Source: Vibrio casei
GTDB lineage: Bacteria; Pseudomonadota; Gammaproteobacteria; Enterobacterales; Vibrionaceae
NCBI RefSeq assembly: GCF_002218025.2
Contig: NZ_AP018680.1
Span: 1,054,001 to 1,118,000 of the forward strand
Reading direction: 5' to 3'
Length of the DNA stretch: 64,000 nucleotides
Part shown: in pieces, positions 57,889-64,000 of the stretch
Position numbering within the stretch: position 1 is the stretch's first letter
Layout of the letters: every line of letters starts with the position of its first letter
The notes under the pieces: model-generated
Databases searched by the model: none
What the model saw: the letters and a program-made list of their open reading frames with translations, nothing else
Told to the model about the DNA's origin: nothing
Program-made: the position numbers and the translations under genes

Positions 57889-58938
57889 TTATGCACTCTC
57901 AGCCTTGACACTATTTTGTTCAGGGTTTAAGTACACTTCTTTTGGTAAATCCCAATTACGGATATTACCGCTCCAGCGCTCAGGGTGAGCATCTTTAGCA
58001 CCTTGATAAACTTCTTTTCTATTAGCCAATATGTCACCCGCTAATCCTGAATGCCTTTGATGTGGGCTGACGTATTTGATGCCACTATGTTTGTGGTTAA
58101 AATTATACCAGTGGCTAAATTTCAACACCCAACTACGCGCCTCATCAATTGTTGAAAACCCTTTATACGGATAGTCAGGGCGATATTTACACGTTTTAAA
58201 TATCGACTCAGCATAAGCATTATCATTGCTCACCCTAGGACGATTAAAAGACGACACGACACCTAAACTATAAAGTGTTTCAAGCATTGATGAGCCTTTC
58301 ATTGGGCTTCCATTATCCGAATGCAGTACCAGAGGATTATCTTTAACTCCTTCTTTTAAATGAGCTTTCTTAATTAATATTGATGCATTTTCTGCTGATT
58401 CGTCATCATGAATTTCCCATCCAACAATCTTTCGACTAAATATATCGAGTATCAAATATAAATAAAAATGCAGCCCTTTAGCGGGGCCTGGTAACCAAGT
58501 AATATCCCAACACCACACTTGGTTTGGCCCTGTAGCACAGTGTGTCGTCGGTACTTTTCTCTCTTTTATCTGACTACGTCCGCGAGCGTTTTGCTGTTTT
58601 TCTTCATGAAGAACACGATAATATGTTGATTCAGAAGCAAGATAAATACCCTCATCTGCTAATGTAGGGACGATTTGGCTTGGTGGTAAGCTCTTAAAAT
58701 CATCGCTATTAACGATGGCTAATATGTTATCTCTCTCTGCTTTTGATAGCTTATTTTTTGGCTCAGGGCGCTGAGATATTGGTCTACCATCTGTTTTTAT
58801 GTTCCCGTCAACAGTCCAACGTTGATACGTCCGGACACTGATCCCAAGTTCACGGCAAGCTTTAAACTTTGGCGCACCAGAACTCACAGCTTCATTAACT
58901 AGTTTAACTGCTTGAATGCGAGCTGAGTCGAGGATCAT
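57889..58938 (-). CDS. IS transposase OrfB, copy 2
   Basis: 349 aa, identical in translation to the protein at 21963-23012, with the complete DDE triad. Both copies therefore encode an apparently functional transposase. Confidence 0.92.
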   Translation of the reverse strand: MILDSARIQAVKLVNEAVSSGAPKFKACRELGISVRTYQRWTVDGNIKTDGRPISQRPEPKNKLSKAERDNILAIVNSDDFKSLPPSQIVPTLADEGIYLASESTYYRVLHEEKQQNARGRSQIKERKVPTTHCATGPNQVWCWDITWLPGPAKGLHFYLYLILDIFSRKIVGWEIHDDESAENASILIKKAHLKEGVKDNPLVLHSDNGSPMKGSSMLETLYSLGVVSSFNRPRVSNDNAYAESIFKTCKYRPDYPYKGFSTIDEARSWVLKFSHWYNFNHKHSGIKYVSPHQRHSGLAGDILANRKEVYQGAKDAHPERWSGNIRNWDLPKEVYLNPEQNSVKAESA

Positions 58939-59432
58939 TCGTCCTCGGCTTCCCCCCAGATCGCATTTGCTTTTTTTCTTAACACCAATAGTGCTGCGGT
59001 TTCAGCGAGTGCCTTATCTTTTCGACGTAGCTCCTTTTCTAATTGATTGATCTGTTTTTTATCTTTCTTTGTTTCGGTGGAGAAGGCTTTTTCTTGCTCT
59101 TTAACGTTAGCGTTTGCATCTATACACGCATTTCGCCAAGCCGATACTTGTTCCACATAAAGACCTTTGCCTCGGCAATATTCCGCTAACTCAGCTTGAT
59201 TTAAAGAGGCTGTTTCCAACACGACTGAGAATTTATTTGCTGATGACCACTGCTCAGCATTCTTTCCATCACCTGGCACTAAATGCCCCTTATCAATTGC
59301 TTGTTTTCGCCAATTATACAAGGTTGATTCACCAATCCCCATCTCGATTGATAATTGGGCTATTGCTATATTATTTGGAGGCATCATCTTCTGAAGAGCC
59401 GACTCTTTGCTTTGCGCTGAATAATGTTTCAT
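58935..59432 (-). CDS. IS transposase OrfA, copy 2
   Basis: 165 aa, identical in translation to the protein at 23009-23506: helix-turn-helix plus coiled coil, overlapping OrfB by 4 bases. Confidence 0.9.
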   Translation of the reverse strand: MKHYSAQSKESALQKMMPPNNIAIAQLSIEMGIGESTLYNWRKQAIDKGHLVPGDGKNAEQWSSANKFSVVLETASLNQAELAEYCRGKGLYVEQVSAWRNACIDANANVKEQEKAFSTETKKDKKQINQLEKELRRKDKALAETAALLVLRKKANAIWGEAEDE

Positions 59433-59731
59433 TGTTACTCCACGCCCTCTGTTTAATGGTTGAATATTAAGCGCGACAACTAGTCTGACAGAGAGGGCAT
59501 ACGTTTATCAATGAATTTAAACAAAAAGGTGACTATGATGCGGTGCTGTGTGCGTTAGTGGGGCATGAGCATGGGTCGATTACTTTCGATATTTATGGTG
59601 GGGATATTAAACCTGCGGTATTGAAAGAGAGGATAGAGCAGATTAATTTTAAAAATTTACTGGAAGAGGTAGAGCATTGCTCAACATCTAAGTAATGGCT
59701 GGGGGAAATATCCCCCTTATTTTAAAATATA

Positions 59732-59926
59732 TTACTCGGCTAACTTGTCTTTGTTCTTCTGAGTTACAATCAGGAAGACCACATACCCGATCCAAGATGT
59801 AAATGCGGTTATCAGAAACCAAGCAAACTTTGCACCACCGTGAGAGCGTTTCGAGATTAGAACGTGAACGGCTGGAAACCATGTTAGGATTACAAGCAAT
59901 ATTTGCCACAACGTGATGCTACCCAT
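59732..59926 (-). CDS. Small two-helix membrane protein
   Basis: 64 aa with membrane helices at about residues 5-22 and 35-54 joined by a basic loop (SKRSHGG). The size and layout recall the PLDc_N / superinfection-immunity type of small inner-membrane proteins, but the match is loose. It stands alone on the minus strand after the island integrase. Confidence 0.55.
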   Translation of the reverse strand: MGSITLWQILLVILTWFPAVHVLISKRSHGGAKFAWFLITAFTSWIGYVVFLIVTQKNKDKLAE

Positions 59927-60102
59927 TTGAGTTCCTTCTTTGAATAGATAAATAAAAACCCCAAGATACCTTTTGTTATGGAATTGTCAAACGACATCAC
60001 TTAGAATGATGCTTATGAATTGTGTTGAATAAATGCTATTTCTCTAGAAAATGGATCTTAAATATTCTTGAAAAAAAAGCATATTATTAATAAAGGGATA
60101 TT

Positions 60103-61170
60103 ATGGCAGACAATAATAATTTGAATAATGATAAATATGTAAATATTAACATACACAATCAAAAGTTAACAAAGGTAAAACTAGGGTATGAGTGGAAAAT
60201 CATATTGTTATCTTTCCTTCCTGACATGAAAGATTCATTTGGAATTGGTTTGGCTTTGTTACCAATATATATTTTTCTATACTTAATTTTGGAGTTTATA
60301 GCACCTCAGTTAATTGCTATACCTTTAGTTTCGTTTTTATTACCTAATATTTTATACGCTGCATTCAGAAATAAAATATTTTTGAAGGACTGTATTGAAA
60401 AAGATTTCCAATTTCACTTAGTGGAAGGAACAACAAAGGAAGATCTTGAAAGGTATTTAGCTTGTAAAGTTTCAAATGAAATATTTATGAAAGAAAAAGA
60501 TTCATATGAAGATAAAAACAAAAAAGAATATTGTTTCCAATGCAAAAAAGAAATAATTTCAAACTCTAATTTCTGTAGCCACTGTGGATGTGAAGTTTCA
60601 AGTAGTTCAGTTCAGGTGGATTCTAACAATCTAACGATAGAAGTGTATGATCCATGGTTTAATAAAAATCGAATAAAAAAAAGCATTGTTGATGGAGATA
60701 AAAATAAAATAGAAGAATCAGAAGGAAAAGACACCAACAATAAAGCTACAAAACCAGATAAAAAGAACCATCGACTATGTATATCTTCACTAATATTTTT
60801 AATTTTCTTAATTGCATTTAGTAATAACTCTGAGGAAAATAAATTACCCATTGAAGATAAAGTTAGATTATGCAAAGAATACATTGGAGTTATGTTCAAT
60901 AAAAGCACATCAATTATAAATCACTATCGTACACATAAGGGTTTAATTTATGTAGAATATACTAGGCAATTTGACAACACTAATTGGAAATATGTATGTA
61001 GTATTGAAAATGATAAAATGGTTTGGGCTACATGGTTTCCTGATATACAAGAATGGGGAAGATGGAGGTTTGAAGATGAAGTGAATCTTAAATATAAACC
61101 TAAATTTATAAGTTTCCAAGCGCCAGATACAGGCAAAAGAGTTGTGATTGCTTCTGATTATATAAAGTAA
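60103..61170 (+). CDS. Membrane protein with zinc ribbon
   Basis: 355 aa, not assigned to a family. Residues 35-85 hold two hydrophobic helices near a DUF2628-like region. A zinc ribbon CFQCKKEI...FCSHCGCEV is at about 144-167, and a further membrane helix (about 226-243) precedes a C-terminal extracytoplasmic domain. A block resembling YDPWFNKNRIKKSI is also found in the next gene. The low GC and this repetition suggest an accessory island gene. Function unknown. Confidence 0.65.
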   Translation: MADNNNLNNDKYVNINIHNQKLTKVKLGYEWKIILLSFLPDMKDSFGIGLALLPIYIFLYLILEFIAPQLIAIPLVSFLLPNILYAAFRNKIFLKDCIEKDFQFHLVEGTTKEDLERYLACKVSNEIFMKEKDSYEDKNKKEYCFQCKKEIISNSNFCSHCGCEVSSSSVQVDSNNLTIEVYDPWFNKNRIKKSIVDGDKNKIEESEGKDTNNKATKPDKKNHRLCISSLIFLIFLIAFSNNSEENKLPIEDKVRLCKEYIGVMFNKSTSIINHYRTHKGLIYVEYTRQFDNTNWKYVCSIENDKMVWATWFPDIQEWGRWRFEDEVNLKYKPKFISFQAPDTGKRVVIASDYIK

Positions 61171-61236
61171 TTATTATTTAGCTTAATATTCAAAGAGCTT
61201 ACCTTTAAGGTGTTTTGATTTTTAAAAGGATTTTTA

Positions 61237-61917
61237 ATGAAAGTGATAATTTGCCCAGAATGTAAACAGGAAGAATCTAATCAATATGCCAAGTTTTGTA
61301 GTTATTGTGGACATGTAATTGAAACCAAAATAGTTGAGACGGATCCTATTACCAGAAAAGTGGAAGATTATGAACAATGGCTTAATAAAAATAGATATAA
61401 AAAGGCTTATGCTGGTGAACCTGATTTTATGTATGTGAGAAAGGTTAATAAGCAACATAAATATATGCATAAAATGAATCTATCAGAGTTAGTTATTAAT
61501 AATGAAATTAAGGAAGCTGATACATCTCAATCTGCAATTAGAATTGGATTAAAAGAAAACTTGATTACATTAGAAATAAAATATTTAACAGGTGAAACGG
61601 ATAAGTTTCTATTTTTTATCACAGTAAACAAAGAAAAATATGTTGAACCCTTTGTGTCTAAACTTGATGAATGGGATATTCAATATAAATTGCCAGAAGA
61701 TCAAACAACTAAATCAATAAAAAAAATGGGGCTGGCAGGAGCTGTAGGTTTTGCTATTGCGGGGCCTATAGGTGCAGTTGCAGGAGCTTATATAGCCAAT
61801 GGTAGAGACATTCCGATCATTTTAAAACATAAAAAAGTTAATCTAGTATTAAAAGGAAAAATTAAAGATCGTTTTATTGCGGAGCTTCAAGAATTAGATT
61901 TTTATAATAAAAATTAG
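61237..61917 (+). CDS. Zinc-ribbon protein with glycine-rich membrane segment
   Basis: 226 aa. An N-terminal zinc ribbon CPECKQEE...FCSYCGHV, then YEQWLNKNRYKKAY, which parallels the block in the preceding gene, and near the end a glycine/alanine-rich helix (LAGAVGFAIAGPIGAVAGAY, about 166-185), as seen in membrane-inserting proteins. Probably paired with the 60103 gene, 66 bp upstream. Function unknown. Confidence 0.62.
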   Translation: MKVIICPECKQEESNQYAKFCSYCGHVIETKIVETDPITRKVEDYEQWLNKNRYKKAYAGEPDFMYVRKVNKQHKYMHKMNLSELVINNEIKEADTSQSAIRIGLKENLITLEIKYLTGETDKFLFFITVNKEKYVEPFVSKLDEWDIQYKLPEDQTTKSIKKMGLAGAVGFAIAGPIGAVAGAYIANGRDIPIILKHKKVNLVLKGKIKDRFIAELQELDFYNKN

Positions 61918-61990
61918 GTTAATATAGATCGACTTGCTTAACGTCTAAGTAGTGGCGAGGGGGAAAATATCCACCTTTCTTTAAAATATA

Positions 61991-62548
61991 TCATTTTAAG
62001 CGGTAGTAAGTATCTCGGCTGATTCCGGCAAGTTTACAGGCTTTACTGACGGGAAGTTTATTGGTTTCTATAAGAGACTTCACTTCCTCAACGGCTTTTA
62101 GTGTAACGGGGGAAACCTGTTTGCCTTTGTACTTGCCTTCGGCTTGGGCACGTTCGATGCCTATTGCTTGCTTCTCCAGAATTTGTTCTCGTTGCATTTC
62201 AGCAACACTGGCAAAAATAGAGGCAATCATTTTACCTATTCCGTTAGTTACGTCCCCACAACCTAAATCGTGTACCTTTAGACTAACACCAAGATCTTTA
62301 CACTTGTCTAGGAAACCTACTGCATCCGCTGTATTACGTCCTACTCGACTCATATCATACACTATTACCGTATCACCAGATTTAAGAGAATCCACCAGCT
62401 GACTAAAGACTGGGCGGTTGACTAAATCTTTGCCTGATTCCTGTTCTTCCAATACGACATCAGCCTTGTAATGCTTGAGAAGTTCAGCTGATTGCTGTTT
62501 TACGTTCTGGTGTTTGGTGCTGGTGCGAGCATAGATGTAAGTTGTCAT
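61991..62548 (-). CDS. Serine recombinase (resolvase/invertase)
   Basis: 185 aa of the small resolvase/invertase family. The nucleophile serine lies in YARTSTKHQN; then VYDMSRVGRNTADAVGFLD, and a C-terminal helix-turn-helix VSKACKLAGISRDTYYRL. It catalyses site-specific strand exchange. It may resolve or invert a segment of the island; its recombination sites were not identified. Intact. Confidence 0.88.
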   Translation of the reverse strand: MTTYIYARTSTKHQNVKQQSAELLKHYKADVVLEEQESGKDLVNRPVFSQLVDSLKSGDTVIVYDMSRVGRNTADAVGFLDKCKDLGVSLKVHDLGCGDVTNGIGKMIASIFASVAEMQREQILEKQAIGIERAQAEGKYKGKQVSPVTLKAVEEVKSLIETNKLPVSKACKLAGISRDTYYRLK

Positions 62549-62913
62549 AGTTAAACCTCCTGTCCGATTTGATACCTATATCATACTGTGTCAGATTAAG
62601 ATTGTAAAGTAATCTATATCGGACAGTTGTTGGGTGAACGGTAACACTATAGTCAAAAAAGACAGTATTTCGGGGAATAAAGACACATTAAAAAAGAGGT
62701 TATTGCGACACTTAGTGTACGGTTTTAAAGGGCTGAGGGTAAATAAAATGGTGTTTTAAAAAAAGTTGTGTTAATGCAGTGTAGCGTGTGCAAGTTGTTT
62801 AGCAAAATCCTAGAGTTAAACCTTGATAAATACCGTGTGCAACTAGAACGGTTATAGTAACATTGCCAGCACCATAGGAAATGAATATAAAAATTGGTTT
62901 GAAATAAATTTAA
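62549..62913. other. Gene-free stretch beside the resolvase
   Basis: About 365 bp without a supported gene. The part next to the resolvase start (62560-62630) has TATATCATACTGTGTC and a partly mirrored AATCTATATCGGACAG, which could include its crossover site. No other element is clear. Confidence 0.4.
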
Positions 62914-63588
62914 ATGAAAATAAAAACCACATTAATACTGCTAAGTGTTTTACTAATCGGTTGCAGTTCGAATATTGATATTGACAAAGATATTGATGGA
63001 AAACTTGATGCTTACAGTGTCATTCAGAGAAATCTATGTCCTGATCAGCTCAAAAATTTCCAATACAATAAAACCGAAAAACGAACTAATTTATCTTATC
63101 AATGTGGTTCATCATCAATTAAAACTAGGATAACCATTGGTCAGAGTGTGGATGCGAATTTATTGTATAAATTTGTACCTAACGACTATTTTATGACTTA
63201 TTCGGGGTTTGAGCTTGAAGAAATTATTCTCTTATATAAAGAATACTTTTCTGACAATACAATGGATATCAAAGAAATATCAGCTTCCGGTGGCGGATTC
63301 GACTTTAGCACCAAAAGTCATCAAAATGTAAACTTGATTGCTGACGTAGGCGATGGTAAAAGAGATATTATCGAGATGCATGAGCAAACGATAGATTTTT
63401 TACATAAATTCCAAGCTTTTAGCTGCAAAGGGCAACCTCTAAAAGTTCAGGAAATAAAATGGTTCAAGTATGCATACAACATGAGCAGTGCCAAAGTTTC
63501 ATGCAATGGAGATATATATATCATCCCTAATTATGCTAATGACCTTAATTTAGAAAAATACACAACTGAGAAAATTTTATTTAAGTGA
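62914..63588 (+). CDS. Putative lipoprotein
   Basis: 224 aa with a lipoprotein signal peptide ending LLIGC (Cys17). The mature part is hydrophilic and has three or four further cysteines (LCPDQ, YQCGS, FSCKG, VSCNG) that could form disulfides. It lies 7 bp upstream of a second lipoprotein gene, so they form an operon. Family not recognised. Confidence 0.68.
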   Translation: MKIKTTLILLSVLLIGCSSNIDIDKDIDGKLDAYSVIQRNLCPDQLKNFQYNKTEKRTNLSYQCGSSSIKTRITIGQSVDANLLYKFVPNDYFMTYSGFELEEIILLYKEYFSDNTMDIKEISASGGGFDFSTKSHQNVNLIADVGDGKRDIIEMHEQTIDFLHKFQAFSCKGQPLKVQEIKWFKYAYNMSSAKVSCNGDIYIIPNYANDLNLEKYTTEKILFK

Positions 63589-63595
63589 GATTGCT

Positions 63596-63835
63596 ATGAA
63601 AAAAACGTACTTATTAGCTATGAGTCTACCAGTTTTTTTAGCAGCGTGTTCTAATACAGAATATGCTGAATCGATGCCGAATCCCAAAGAAGAAGTCGTT
63701 GAGTCCCGTATGGATATAGTGCAAAATTTAGATGCTGTTTATTGCAAGCAAAAAGGGTTTTCAGCTTTTAATGAGTCTACTAAATATTATACATTTTCCT
63801 GTAAAGATGGCGCACCATTCAGAATACCAAAGTAA
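63596..63835 (+). CDS. Small putative lipoprotein
   Basis: 79 aa with signal peptide and lipobox FLAAC (Cys18). Its end (YCKQKGFSAFNESTKYYTFSCKDG) has two cysteines and resembles a short stretch common in Vibrio lipoproteins. Probably exported with its upstream neighbour. Function unknown. Confidence 0.65.
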   Translation: MKKTYLLAMSLPVFLAACSNTEYAESMPNPKEEVVESRMDIVQNLDAVYCKQKGFSAFNESTKYYTFSCKDGAPFRIPK

Positions 63836-63852
63836 ATCAAGAACCAGCATTA

Positions 63853-64000
63853 CTAAATAGACAAGCGAGGATGGAAATCATCTTCGAAAAACCACTCCAT
63901 ACCCTCGTTTGACATCTTGTTTTGAGATTGCTTCGAAAGTTTAGTGCTGGATTTGAATACTACTATCATGCGTTTGTCGAATGCTCGCAGGGATGATTGC
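63853..64000 (-). CDS. Possible partial gene running off the window
   Basis: On the minus strand one frame is open from the window edge to TAG at 63853, giving a 48-residue C-terminus (FDKRMIVVFKSS...GMEWFFEDDFHPRLSI). No family is recognised. It could be chance. Confidence 0.3.
   Translation of the reverse strand, partial: QSSLRAFDKRMIVVFKSSTKLSKQSQNKMSNEGMEWFFEDDFHPRLSI

Larger units (their letters stand above)
57854..59497 (-). mobile_element. IS3-like insertion sequence, copy 2
   Basis: 1644 bp, the same length, orientation and, by eye, sequence as 21928-23571, here with a 4-bp CATA duplication (57850-57853 and 59498-59501). Recent transposition is implied. Confidence 0.92.
56293..59695 (+). 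pseudogene. Island tyrosine integrase, split by an insertion sequence
   Basis: Removing 57854-59497 and one CATA duplication restores a 584-aa integrase. The catalytic Arg is in ALHTGMRPSEIAQL, HxxR is in SFRHT (right at the break), then ALVGHEHGS and the presumed tyrosine in FDIYGG. The N-terminus resembles the DUF6538 arm domain of genomic-island integrases. It starts 88 bp past the ffs-derived junction, as expected for an island that uses ffs as its attachment site. The catalytic domain is cut in two, so it is inactive. Confidence 0.88.

Overview
The window is a roughly 40% GC gammaproteobacterial chromosome segment that looks like Vibrionaceae. Evidence: Vibrio-like proteins throughout the flank, three identical tRNA-Tyr genes in tandem, and the tesB-ybaY-atl(ybaZ)-ffs order shared with enterobacteria and vibrios. 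Everything below was read by eye; no database search was run.

Bases 1-20399 are ordinary chromosome: a GH1 6-phospho-beta-glucosidase, a Gfo/Idh/MocA oxidoreductase, small DUF proteins, acetyltransferases and two decayed genes (4.8 kb); a glutathionyl-hydroquinone reductase; a Dcu C4-dicarboxylate carrier; a purine deaminase with an NCS2 permease; the tRNA-Tyr cluster; an RND efflux pair; a cysteine-synthase-like enzyme with a divergent Lrp-type regulator; then tesB, ybaY, atl and the 4.5S/SRP RNA gene ffs.

Bases 20400-56204 are one CRISPR-associated Tn7-like transposon (type I-F3 CAST, 35,805 bp). It is inserted at the 3' end of ffs and bounded by TGATGTTTG/CAAACATCA ends and a perfect 5-bp duplication CTACC. 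The core is tnsA, tnsB (split by an insertion sequence), tnsC, a divergent xre regulator, a winged-helix/helicase pair, tniQ, cas8/5, cas7, cas6 and a four-spacer array. Three CTTAG-N5-CTAAG palindromes mark the xre and tniQ promoters. The last array unit encodes a guide to ffs. It matches 16 of 20 positions, and three of the four mismatches fall at positions 6, 12 and 18, which type I-F guides leave unpaired. A degenerate but still foldable terminal repeat implies a spacer of about 20 nt instead of 32. Only that short length puts the insertion at the usual ~48-49 bp.

The cargo (33.8-55.9 kb) is mainly defence: a HigA antitoxin fragment, a small membrane protein, a 1347-aa NACHT-type NTPase with a C-terminal nuclease-like domain, a DRT2-type reverse transcriptase with an upstream structured RNA region, a small tyrosine recombinase, and a type I restriction system (hsdM, hsdS, hsdR) whose hsdS-hsdR gap holds three accessory genes flanked by copies of the hsdS 3' tail, then two acetyltransferases. 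Three related hairpin elements sit between cargo modules.

Beyond the transposon (56.2-64 kb) lies a second island, opening with a tyrosine integrase next to the original ffs end. It is broken by a second, apparently identical 1644-bp copy of the insertion sequence found in tnsB. Small membrane and zinc-ribbon proteins, a serine recombinase and two lipoproteins follow. Both islands therefore appear immobilised by the same insertion sequence.
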